Assembly: GCA_009720755.1 (NCBI GenBank)
Contig: WNKV01000019.1
Location: 1-64,000 of the forward strand
Direction: 5' to 3'
DNA from: Rhodoplanes serenus
GTDB taxonomy: Bacteria > Pseudomonadota > Alphaproteobacteria > Rhizobiales > Xanthobacteraceae
DNA: 64,000 bases
Shown in pieces: positions 1 through 7,879 of this stretch. The notes below the pieces were generated by a model, which saw only the letters and a list, made by a program, of their open reading frames with translations, was not told where the DNA came from and made no database searches. Both the position numbers and the translations under genes were made by a program. Each line of letters starts with the position of its first letter. Within the stretch, counting starts at the first letter, position 1.

Positions 1-101
1 GACGATCATAACCTCGCCGCGACACCAACTCGCCATCCTGATTGTCGCGAACCTCCCATCAAAATTGTCGCGCTATAGAGGGGGCTGGACGCCCCGAAGA
101 G
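1..101. other. Window edge with short repeated motif, possible mobile-element end or CRISPR leader
   Basis: No gene is visible. The motif ATTGTCGCG occurs at 41-49 and again at 64-72, and a CGCGACA lies at 18-24 in the opposite orientation. Repeated short motifs of this kind occur at the ends of IS21-family elements, so the window may begin just inside such an end. Positions 73-101 would then be a remnant spacer next to the first CRISPR repeat. The stretch could equally be a CRISPR leader. The sequence alone does not decide between these. Confidence 0.25.
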
Positions 102-345
102 GTCTGGCGACCCTCCGCGATGTGAAGCGGATTGAAACGTCTGGACGTAGTCCATCCGCCCCTTGGCGTGTCTGGCGACCTCCGCGACGTGAAGCGGATT
201 GAAACCCCACGCCGTGACGAGCTGGAGCGCCGCGGCTGGTCTGGCGACCCTCCGCGACGTGAAGCGGATTGAAACGTTTGTCCGGGACCGAACGGGGTGA
301 CGAAGCGGGTCTGGCGACCCTCCGCGACGTGACGCGGAGGGAAGC
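102..345 (+). CRISPR. Short degenerate CRISPR array, four repeats and three spacers
   Basis: Repeats of 36-37 nt lie at 102-138, 170-205, 239-275 and 309-345. They begin GTCTGGCGACC, and the first three end GCGGATTGAAAC, the 3' handle typical of many class 1 arrays. Spacers are 139-169 (31 nt), 206-238 (33 nt) and 276-308 (33 nt). Repeat 1 has GATGTG where the others have GACGTG. Repeat 2 lacks one C. Repeat 4 is degenerate at its 3' end, as is usual for the leader-distal repeat. The array therefore reads left to right, with any leader and newest spacers at or beyond the left edge. No cas gene is in the window, so it is an isolated remnant or the tail of a locus to the left. Subtype cannot be assigned. 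Confidence 0.85.
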
Positions 346-423
346 CCGGCATGGCTCGCGCAGCGGGATGGCTCGGGACGAGCCCGGCCCTGACGGAGAG
401 AGCGGTCGGAAACCGCTGCCCGG

Positions 424-2274
424 TCAGTACACCTTGCCGATCATCTTGATGTCGGCCCACACCTCGCGGACCGTCTGGGTCATCTCGATCTTGCGGTCGG
501 TATACCAGGTGTGCAGCAGGTGATGCGCCTTCTCGGAGTTGGGCGCGCCGAGATAATCGCGATAGAGCGCCTGGACCTGCGCGTTGCGGTGCGACTGGCG
601 CACCGGGCGGTCGCGGTCGATGCCGAACAGGGTGGCGCGCCGCTTGAGCGCGTGCGGCAGATACGCCTTCTTGGAGCGCAGCGTGCCGCCGCCGTCGACG
701 CAGCCGCCCGGGCACGCCATCACCTCGATGAAGTCGTAGTCGGCGGTGCCGGCCCGCACCGCCTCGACCACCTGGCGGGTCGGCTTGAGACCGTGGCACA
801 TCGCCACCTTCACGGTGCCGATGTCGCCGCCGAGATGCACCTGGGCGGCCCGCATGCCGTCGAAGCCGCGCAGCTGCTCGATCTCGGCCTGCTCCAGCTC
901 GCGGCCGTTGACGACGAAGTACATGGTGCGGATCGCCGCCTCCATGACGCCGCCGGTGGTGCCGAAGATGGCGCCGGCGCCCGAGTACTCGCTCATGTAC
1001 GGGTTGTCGAAGGTGGACGGCGGCAGCGACTTGAGGTCGATGCGCTCGCGTTGCAGCAGGCGGGCGAACTCGCGGGTCGACAGCACCACGTCGACCTCCG
1101 GCACCCCGTCGTGGATGAGCTGCCGCCGCGCGATCTCGTCCTTCTTGGCGATGCACGGCATGATCGAGATGACCCGGATGCGGGCCGGATCGATGCCCAT
1201 CTTCTCGGGCAGATAGGTCTTGGCGAGCGTGCCGACGCACTGCTGCGGCGACTTGGTGGTCGACAGCATCGGCATGATGTCGGGATAGTGCCGCTCGACG
1301 AAGTTGATCCAGGCCGGGCAGCACGACGAGAAGGTCGGCCGCTGTTTCTCGGCCAGCCGGTGCAGCAGCTCGGTGCCTTCCTCCATGATGACGAGGTCGG
1401 CGCCCCAGTTGGTGTCGAGCACGATGCCGGCGCCGAGCATCTTCAGCGCCGTGATGATCTGGCCCTCGACATTGGTGCCGGGCGGCAGGCCGAACTCCTC
1501 GCCGAAGCCGACCCGCACGGCGGGTGCGAACTGCACCACCGTGACGAGCTCGGGATCGTACATCATCTCGAGGGCGCGGTCGGTCTCGTCGCGCTCGCCG
1601 AGCGCGCCGGTCGGGCACACCAGCACGCACTGGCCGCACGTCACGCAGGCCGAGTTCTTCTGCGTCAGCCCATGACGCAACCCGACCGCGGTGTCGAGCC
1701 CGCTGCCGATCTGGATCAGCGCGTCGACGCCCTGGCCGTCGCGGCAGATGGCGATGCAGCGCTGGCAGCGGATGCAGCGCCTCATGTTGCGGATCAGCGC
1801 CGGCGAGGAATTGTCCACCGGCCGCGCCTCGACGCGGGCGGGATCGTAGAAGCGGTTCTGCCGCAGTCCGACGAACTGGGCGACGTCCTGGAGATCGCAC
1901 TTGCCGTGGCGGATGCAGGTGGCGCAGTCCTGGTCGTGGTCGGCGAGCAGCAGCTCGACCTGGAGCCGCTGCATCTCGCGCAGCTCCGGCGTGCGGGTGC
2001 GGATCTCGATGCCGTCCTGCATCGGCGTCGTGCAGGAGGCGACCAGGTGGGTCTTGTCGGAACCTTTGGTGCGGATCTCGACCAGGCACACCCGGCAGGT
2101 GCCGGGCGCGTGGTCGATGTCGGACAGCTCGCACAGGGTCGGGATGTAGACGTCGTGGCGGCGCGCGCAGTCGAGAATGGTCTCGTCGGAGCGGCCGTCC
2201 ACCGCGGTGCCGTTGATGGTTGCGGTCAGCGCGTCGGATTCGGGCTGGGCGATCTCGAAGGGGTCCATCGTCAT
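424..2274 (-). CDS. hydA: [FeFe]-hydrogenase, group A type, with NuoG-like N-terminal clusters
   Basis: A 616-residue protein that would reversibly reduce protons to H2 in the cytoplasm. Visible in order: a plant-type [2Fe-2S] domain (C48, C60, C63, C81); a His-ligated [4Fe-4S] site (H113, C117, C120, C126); two [4Fe-4S] ferredoxin motifs (C167/170/173/177 and C210/213/216/220); and the H-cluster domain. Its three signatures are SSCCPAW (314-322), MPCIAKK (372-378) and EVMACPGGC (517-525). This keeps all four H-cluster cysteines plus the proton-relay cysteine C318. The first residue of the first signature is Ser where Thr is usual. The ATG overlaps the stop of the upstream oxidoreductase as ATGA, implying translational coupling and a functional pair. 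No hydE, hydF or hydG maturase is in the window. Family identity is secure; the direction of electron flow is inferred. Confidence 0.95.
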   Translation of the reverse strand: MTMDPFEIAQPESDALTATINGTAVDGRSDETILDCARRHDVYIPTLCELSDIDHAPGTCRVCLVEIRTKGSDKTHLVASCTTPMQDGIEIRTRTPELREMQRLQVELLLADHDQDCATCIRHGKCDLQDVAQFVGLRQNRFYDPARVEARPVDNSSPALIRNMRRCIRCQRCIAICRDGQGVDALIQIGSGLDTAVGLRHGLTQKNSACVTCGQCVLVCPTGALGERDETDRALEMMYDPELVTVVQFAPAVRVGFGEEFGLPPGTNVEGQIITALKMLGAGIVLDTNWGADLVIMEEGTELLHRLAEKQRPTFSSCCPAWINFVERHYPDIMPMLSTTKSPQQCVGTLAKTYLPEKMGIDPARIRVISIMPCIAKKDEIARRQLIHDGVPEVDVVLSTREFARLLQRERIDLKSLPPSTFDNPYMSEYSGAGAIFGTTGGVMEAAIRTMYFVVNGRELEQAEIEQLRGFDGMRAAQVHLGGDIGTVKVAMCHGLKPTRQVVEAVRAGTADYDFIEVMACPGGCVDGGGTLRSKKAYLPHALKRRATLFGIDRDRPVRQSHRNAQVQALYRDYLGAPNSEKAHHLLHTWYTDRKIEMTQTVREVWADIKMIGKVY

Positions 2275-4271
2275 GCTCCGTTCGCGATCGCCCGCTCGGT
2301 GATCACCGAATAGGTGCGATAGCAGCGCATGCAGCGCTTGGCCTCGCGATACGCCTGCTCGGGGCTGATGGTCTGCTCGACCTCCTCGAACATCTGCCGG
2401 CGCACCGAGGGGTCCAGCTCGGGATGGTGCACGCGATACTGCGGCTTCACCGGCACCTCGACGGCGTCGTCGGCCAGCATGCGGTTGTCGTTGAGGAGCT
2501 GGCGCATGCGGGTGCGCGGCTGGAACATCACGCGGCCGAAGCGAATCCAGTCGTCGATGCTGCGGCTCGCCTTGAGGCCGTTGGACATCGCGTGAATCAG
2601 GGTCGACGGGCCGGAGGCGCAGTCGCCGCCGGCGAACACGCCGGGCCGCGAGGTGGCGAGGTCGACGGGATCGACCGCGACGCAGTTCCAGCGGTCGAAC
2701 TTGATGCCGTCGTCGGGGGTGAGGCAGCCCTTGCGCACCTGCTGGCCGATGGCCGCGATCAACGTGGTGCACGGCATGATGCGCTCGGTGCCGCCGAGCG
2801 GCTCGACGCCGCGGCGGCCATGGCCGTCCGGTGCGGTCCGGCGCATGTCGGTGACCTCGATGCCGGCGATCTGGCCGTCCTCGGCGACGATGCGGACCGG
2901 GCTGGTGAGGAAGTGGAACACGATGCCCTCGGCGATCGCCGCCTCCACCTCCTCGCTGTCGGCCGGCATGTCCTCGCGGGTGCGTCGATAGACGACATGC
3001 ACCTTGTCGGCGCCCATGCGCAGCGCCGAGCGGGCGCAGTCCATGGCGACGTTGCCGCCGCCGACGACGATCACCTCGCCCTCCAGCGTCACGTTGCGCA
3101 GGCCGGCGACATGGTCGTGCACTTCGAGCAGGAAGCCGATGCCGGACTTGTAGCCGGGGAGGCCGGGGTCCTCGCCGGGCACGCCGAGCCGGATGCCTTG
3201 CTGGCAGCCGATGGCGAGGAACACGGCGCGGTAGCCGCGGGCGAACAGGTCGTCGATGGAGAAGTCGCGGCCGAGCGCCCGGCCGAACAGGAAACGTCCG
3301 CCCAGCTCGGTGATGATGGCGGTCTCGGAGTGGAGAACGTGCTTGGGCAGCCGGTAGGCCGGAATGCCGATCGCCGCCATGCCGCCGGGCTCGTCCATCG
3401 CCTCCAGGATGTCGACGTGATAGCCGTGCAGCAGCAGGTGGTAGGCGCAGGAGACGCCGGCCGGCCCGGCGCCCACCACCGCGACCCGCATGTCGGCGCC
3501 GCGCGGTTGCGAGATCAGCTCGCGGCCGAAGGCCAGCGCGTTGGGGCCGGACTGCTGGTCGGCGACGTAGCGCTTCAGCGTCTTGATGCCGACCGCCTCG
3601 TCGACGAACTTGCGCCGGCACGCCATCTCGCAGAAGCGCACGCAGACGCGGCCGCAGGTCGCCGCCATCGGGTACTTCTGGAGGATGACGCCGAGCGAGT
3701 GGGCCGGCTTGCCGTCACGGATGTAGTCGATATAGCGCGGCACGTTGATGCGCGACGGGCACGCCTCGATGCAGGGCGCCGTCATGTAGGCCAGGCCGTG
3801 CTGATCGGGCTGCGGCCCGCGGGCGATCTCGGCCTCGATCACCTCGCGGAAGCTGCGCAGCGCCGCCAAGAGCGCGCGGGCGCAGGTCTGGCCGAGGCCG
3901 CACATGGAGGTGGCGGTCATCTGGTCGGCCAGCATCTCGATGTCGTCGAGACCGAGCTGGCTCCTGGTGCCGCGCCGGAGCGCACCGAGCGCGTCGCGCA
4001 GCAGCACGGTCCCCATTCGGCACGGCGTGCACTTGCCGCACGCCTGGTCGGCCGCCTCGTCCATCTGGCGCCACAGGGCGTCGATCAGGCTGACGGTGGA
4101 ATCGAAGATGAAGAAGCCGCGGTCGCCGAAGAAGGCGCGGATGCGGTTGTGCTCGTCGAACGTCTCGAAGTTCGTGAGCATCGGAAAGGGATGATTGGTC
4201 CGGATCGGTCCCGCACCGTCGCGGTTGTCGTAGACGATACCGTCCCAGACACCGTAGCTGACCTCGGTCAT
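2271..4271 (-). CDS. Fusion of NuoF C-terminal FeS domain with GltD-like NAD(P)H:FAD oxidoreductase, hydrogenase partner
   Basis: A 666-residue protein. Residues 1-150 match the C-terminal iron-sulfur part of NuoF/HndC (CGKCTPC with C78, C81, C84, then C124 in SMCGLGQ) but lack the NADH/FMN-binding half. Residues 160-235 are the N-terminal FeS domain of the glutamate synthase small subunit (C167, C171, C206, C210, C214, C218). From 265 onward come the FAD fold (VVGAGPAG) and, later, a NAD(P)H fold (VVGGGNVAMD). A CMRC pair lies near the C-terminus. The natural reading is a flavoprotein passing electrons between NAD(P)H and the hydrogenase encoded next door through its NuoF-like cluster. No GltB large subunit is adjacent, so glutamate synthesis is unlikely. 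Cofactor preference (NADPH or NADH) and electron bifurcation are not decided by sequence. Confidence 0.85.
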   Translation of the reverse strand: MTEVSYGVWDGIVYDNRDGAGPIRTNHPFPMLTNFETFDEHNRIRAFFGDRGFFIFDSTVSLIDALWRQMDEAADQACGKCTPCRMGTVLLRDALGALRRGTRSQLGLDDIEMLADQMTATSMCGLGQTCARALLAALRSFREVIEAEIARGPQPDQHGLAYMTAPCIEACPSRINVPRYIDYIRDGKPAHSLGVILQKYPMAATCGRVCVRFCEMACRRKFVDEAVGIKTLKRYVADQQSGPNALAFGRELISQPRGADMRVAVVGAGPAGVSCAYHLLLHGYHVDILEAMDEPGGMAAIGIPAYRLPKHVLHSETAIITELGGRFLFGRALGRDFSIDDLFARGYRAVFLAIGCQQGIRLGVPGEDPGLPGYKSGIGFLLEVHDHVAGLRNVTLEGEVIVVGGGNVAMDCARSALRMGADKVHVVYRRTREDMPADSEEVEAAIAEGIVFHFLTSPVRIVAEDGQIAGIEVTDMRRTAPDGHGRRGVEPLGGTERIMPCTTLIAAIGQQVRKGCLTPDDGIKFDRWNCVAVDPVDLATSRPGVFAGGDCASGPSTLIHAMSNGLKASRSIDDWIRFGRVMFQPRTRMRQLLNDNRMLADDAVEVPVKPQYRVHHPELDPSVRRQMFEEVEQTISPEQAYREAKRCMRCYRTYSVITERAIANGA

Positions 4272-4333
4272 GGGCTGCCCACTGCCTTGCGCGCGGATGG
4301 CCGGCAGGGCGTCGGTCGCCGCGAGACCCCGGT

Positions 4334-4361
4334 ATCATATCCCGGTGGGCCTGGGGACCAA
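4334..4361 (-). promoter_or_regulatory. Candidate sigma-70-type promoter of the hydrogenase operon
   Basis: On the minus strand TTGGTC (4361-4356) and TATGAT (4339-4334) are 16 bp apart and would start transcription about 55 nt before the operon's ATG at 4271. No FixK/FNR-like box was seen between 4272 and 4486. The match is by eye only. Confidence 0.35.
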
Positions 4362-4398
4362 TCCGGGCGAACCCGGGTCTCGAACTGCATAGGTGTTC

Positions 4399-4460
4399 TG
4401 CGGCGGCCGCGGCCGTTGCGGTCGCCGCAACCGTCGCGGCCGCCGCGACCGCGCGAGCCT
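4399..4460. other. GC-rich inverted-repeat cluster between the SGNH gene and the hydrogenase operon
   Basis: A run of overlapping inverted repeats built from CGGCGGCCGCGG, GTTGCGGTCGCCGCAAC and GCGGCCGCCGC follows the stop codon of the SGNH hydrolase. It could fold strongly in RNA and act as a transcription end. No T-tract follows, so it is not a classical intrinsic terminator. Confidence 0.35.
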
Positions 4461-4486
4461 GGTCGCGCGGTCCACCCGGGCCGGCG

Positions 4487-6577
4487 TCAGCGGGGCGCCA
4501 GGCCGGTGGAGCCGGGCGGCGGGCCCGGAGGGGCGAGGGTGGGCAGCGGCTCGGCGACGATCGACGAGTCGGGTTGCGGCAGCCGCAGCACCGTCCGGGC
4601 CGCCGGCAAGGCGGCGTCCGCCATCGCGGCGTGGCCCTCGGCGGTCGGATGCACGGCGCCGCCATAGACCGCCGACAGCACCCCCCAGGTGGCATCGTGC
4701 AGGTCGCTCGGCTGCATGGTGGGCGACACGCCCTCCGGGAACGTCATGGCGGCGAAGTAGCTGTCGTTGGCGGTGCGAATCCAGCGGGCGCGCGGCGCAT
4801 AGGGGCGGAACTCGCTCGGCCGCACCCCGCAGGCCAGCGGCTGGGCGGCGCCGTCGACCGGCCCCTCGGCGAAGCTCGTGCCCTCGGTGGAGAAGCAGGT
4901 GCGATCGAACGGCGGATCGTCGGCCGCGCGGGCGCAGAAGCCGTGATTCGCGAAGGCGGGCTGGTGCTGGTTCACGAAGGTCATGCGGTCGCGGGCCGGG
5001 TCGGTGCAGACGACGCCGCCCGTGCAGGTGGCGAGCGCCTCGACGCGCGGGAAGAAGCCGTTCTGCACGAAGCGGGCGATCGGCGCGAGGCGGGTGCCGT
5101 CGACCCCGAAGGCAGGATGGACGTCGAAGCCGTCGCGGCTGGTGGAGCAGGCGCCACCCTCCGGGCTCAGCGCCGGGTGGCCGTAGGAGACGTAGACGAC
5201 CCGTTCGAGGCTGCCGCCGACCAGCGGCTTCAGGGCGGCGCGCAGCTTGTGAAAGCCGGTCGGCAGGGTGGTGTCCATGGCGGCCTGGGCGGCCGCGAGG
5301 CTGCCGATCACGCCGGCGCGCTTGAACAGCGTGCGCTCGCCCGGCGCCTCGATGATGACGTCGGCGACCAGGCCCGAGAAGTCGATGTCGTTGGCTCCGA
5401 CGGTGAGGAACATCAGGTCGAGAGTGCGCTGGGGATGGCTGCGCTGTGCCCGGGCCAGGAGCTCGCGGAGCTGGGCGAGCTGGCCCGGCACCGATCGCGG
5501 GCAAGACGCCGTGCCGGCGGCGCCGCAGTTCAGCTCGCGGGCCTGCTGGGGGCCGAACAGGCCTGCCTCGATGGTGGCGCCGGTGCAGGCGAGCGGCAGG
5601 AAGGTGACGGCGATGCGCGGATTGTCGATCGCCAGCGCGAGCGCGGCGCGGAGCTGGTAGCCGTAGAGCGAGCGGTGGCAGGGCGCGCTCATCCAGCGGG
5701 CCGAGAGGCGCGACCATTCGGTGCGGTCGGTGTCGGCGCCGCGGCCGGAGTCGCACGCCTTGTCGCCCTTGAAGCCCTGGCGGCCGGGGCGGAAGAACTC
5801 GCTCCGTCCGGCGGCGATGAAGCGGCGGAAGCAGAAGCCCTCGTCGCTCAGCACCACGGGGCGGTCCGGATTGCCCTCGCCGGCCGCGATCGAGTCGCCG
5901 AGCCCGGCGATCAGCAGGTCGTGGACGAGAATCTCCGTGGTGGCGCGGCGGGGCGGGGCGCCGGACGCATCGGTGATGTCGACCACCACCACGGTCGGCT
6001 TGCCGTAGACGGCGCGCAGGTTGACCGGCTCGCGGCAGCTCGCGGTCAGCGATCGCGGCAGGCTGTCGCCGTCCTCGAACGTCCAGGCGCATTGAGCACC
6101 GGGGTCGACGGCGCCGGAGAGCCGCACCTCGATGCGATGGTCGGCGGGATTGAGGTAGGACTCGCGCACGCCGTCGCGCACGCAGTCGTCGATCACCCGG
6201 CCGGCCGCATCGCTGCACAGCCGCACGACCGTGTCGCGGGCCCAGCCGCGCCCGCCGGTCTCCACCGCCAGCGTCTGCTCGGCGGCCAGCACGCTGCGGC
6301 CGCGTCCGGCCGTGACATGGCGCAGGAAGTCGCGCTCGTCGCGGAACAGGCGGAAGCGGTTGCGCACCTCCCAGTCGATGGCGACGCCGACGGCCGGCTC
6401 CGGCAGCGGCGCCACGGTGGGGGCGGACGGATCAGTCGCGGGAGCGCCAGGCGGGGCGCCGGGCAGGGTGGCGGGCGGGGCGGCGGGGATCTGCGTCGGG
6501 CCGCTCTGGGCGAGGGCCGGATGCAGGGCGGCCCATACGATGACCGCCGCCGTCGCCGCTCCGTCTCGCCACGCCAT
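4487..6577 (-). CDS. Secreted SGNH/GDSL-type hydrolase, large
   Basis: A 696-residue exported protein. The ATG at 6577 is preceded by GGGAGAA and starts a signal peptide (about residues 1-24, ending ALA-Q). Residues 25-65 are Pro/Ala rich. The SGNH fold is marked by block I GDSIAAGEG (nucleophile S229), block III GANDIDF and block V HPTAEGH near residue 655, so the Ser-Asp-His triad can be assigned. Several cysteines between blocks fit a disulfide-bonded periplasmic or extracellular enzyme. It is much longer than typical 200-300 residue family members because of an N-terminal beta-rich region and insertions. The substrate (lipid, acyl-sugar or polysaccharide ester) is unknown. The gene stands alone on the minus strand. 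Confidence 0.75.
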   Translation of the reverse strand: MAWRDGAATAAVIVWAALHPALAQSGPTQIPAAPPATLPGAPPGAPATDPSAPTVAPLPEPAVGVAIDWEVRNRFRLFRDERDFLRHVTAGRGRSVLAAEQTLAVETGGRGWARDTVVRLCSDAAGRVIDDCVRDGVRESYLNPADHRIEVRLSGAVDPGAQCAWTFEDGDSLPRSLTASCREPVNLRAVYGKPTVVVVDITDASGAPPRRATTEILVHDLLIAGLGDSIAAGEGNPDRPVVLSDEGFCFRRFIAAGRSEFFRPGRQGFKGDKACDSGRGADTDRTEWSRLSARWMSAPCHRSLYGYQLRAALALAIDNPRIAVTFLPLACTGATIEAGLFGPQQARELNCGAAGTASCPRSVPGQLAQLRELLARAQRSHPQRTLDLMFLTVGANDIDFSGLVADVIIEAPGERTLFKRAGVIGSLAAAQAAMDTTLPTGFHKLRAALKPLVGGSLERVVYVSYGHPALSPEGGACSTSRDGFDVHPAFGVDGTRLAPIARFVQNGFFPRVEALATCTGGVVCTDPARDRMTFVNQHQPAFANHGFCARAADDPPFDRTCFSTEGTSFAEGPVDGAAQPLACGVRPSEFRPYAPRARWIRTANDSYFAAMTFPEGVSPTMQPSDLHDATWGVLSAVYGGAVHPTAEGHAAMADAALPAARTVLRLPQPDSSIVAEPLPTLAPPGPPPGSTGLAPR

Positions 6578-6785
6578 CGTGATTCTCCCGCCGCTCGTGC
6601 GCCCGGCCACTCTCGCCAGGAAGTCCCCGGGACGGCGCCGCAACAAGGCGGCGAAAACGTGACGTCCTGGCCCGGGGCCGGATCGGCGTCCCCCGTCGGC
6701 GCCAGCGCGGCGCCCGGTGCGAGCCCGCCTGCGCGACTTATGGACAGCCAGGGTGAACTCGTAAAAGCTGAATTTTGAGCTCGCC

Positions 6786-7802
6786 TCAGGTGAGCTTGTC
6801 GCCGCGCGGCCGTGTCCGCGGCACCGTCGGGTCGCGGTCCTCCAGCTCGGCGTCGAGCTCGGCCCCCACCAGGATGACGATCGCCGAGATCCAGATCCAG
6901 GTCATGAAGCCGATGGCGGCCCCGAGTGTCCCGTAGGTTTTGTTGAAGTTGCCGAAGTTCGAGGCGTACCACGAGAACAGCACCGACGCGGCGAGCCAGG
7001 CGAGCGACGCCGTCGCGCTGCCCCAGGTGATCCACCGCCAGCGCGCCGTGGTGCGGCTGGGGCCGAAGCGGTAGAGCACGGCGAGCGCCAGGGCGAGCGC
7101 CACGAGAAGCAGCGGCCAGCGGCCGATCCGCAGCGCCATCTCCAGCTCGTCATCGAGCCCCACATAGCCGAACACGATGGGCAGCACCACCACGGCCGCG
7201 AGCGCCATCAGGATGAACAGCAGGCCGCCCAGCGTGAACAGCAGGGACGTCGCGTTGAGCCGGAAGAAGCCGCGCTTCTCCGACTCGCCATAGACAATGT
7301 TGAGGGCGTCGAAGATCGCCTTCATGCCCGCATTGGCGCTCCACAGAGCGGCCGCCACGCTGATCAAGAAGGCGATGCCGAGGCTCGACGAGCCTTGCTC
7401 GGCAACCCGCCGGAGCTGGTCGCCGATCACCTCGAGGGCGCCGCCCGGCAGCACCGTCGCGAGCGCGTCGAGCTGATCGGCCAGGCTGCGCGGATCGGTG
7501 AACAGGCCGTAGATCGACACCAGCGCGGCCGCCGCCGGAAACATCGCGAGCAGGGCGAAGAAGGTGACGCCGCCGGCGATCGAGGTGACGCGGTCGGCGG
7601 AGATCTGCCGGTAGACGCCCATCAGCACGCCGCCGAGGCTGCGGCGGCGCGGCGGGTCGGCCGCAGCCGTGTGGCTGTCCGCCGTGTGGCTGGACTCTTC
7701 GATGTCGACGGGACGCCGGCGGAAGCCGGCGGCCAGGAGAGCGGTGGACAGGCCGAGCAGCAGCAGCGGCCGAGCGATGGAGCGAGAGCGTGGTGGGGTC
7801 AT
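6786..7802 (-). CDS. YihY/BrkB family inner-membrane protein
   Basis: A 338-residue polytopic membrane protein. The conserved family block starts near residue 65 (YRQISADRVTSIAGGVTFF, then the FPAAAALVSIYGLF segment), followed by about five further hydrophobic helices and a charged C-terminus (ELEDRDPTVPRTRPRG). Residues 1-30 form an extra hydrophobic segment ahead of the usual start. The ribosome site for the ATG at 7802 is weak, so the internal ATG before VYRQIS is an alternative start. The family was once called ribonuclease BN, but that activity belongs elsewhere; the real role is unknown. It sits downstream of three envelope-stress-type genes on the same strand. Confidence 0.8.
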   Translation of the reverse strand: MTPPRSRSIARPLLLLGLSTALLAAGFRRRPVDIEESSHTADSHTAAADPPRRRSLGGVLMGVYRQISADRVTSIAGGVTFFALLAMFPAAAALVSIYGLFTDPRSLADQLDALATVLPGGALEVIGDQLRRVAEQGSSSLGIAFLISVAAALWSANAGMKAIFDALNIVYGESEKRGFFRLNATSLLFTLGGLLFILMALAAVVVLPIVFGYVGLDDELEMALRIGRWPLLLVALALALAVLYRFGPSRTTARWRWITWGSATASLAWLAASVLFSWYASNFGNFNKTYGTLGAAIGFMTWIWISAIVILVGAELDAELEDRDPTVPRTRPRGDKLT

Positions 7803-7879
7803 GGCTCGGGGAGGAGCCCCGCAGCCTGCACGGCGCCACCGGACGGCACGCCGTGCAGTTCCGGGGGCGGGGGCCTTGG

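Noticed and set aside
59-2134. Long alternative frame on the same strand as the hydrogenase
   Set aside because: Arg/Pro/His-rich, no motif, and covers the CRISPR repeats; the overlapping frame holds all hydrogenase signatures.
4360-4392. CGAACCCGGGTCTCGAACT near the hydrogenase promoter looked like part of a tRNA T-arm
   Set aside because: No cloverleaf can be formed on either strand and no CCA end is in place.
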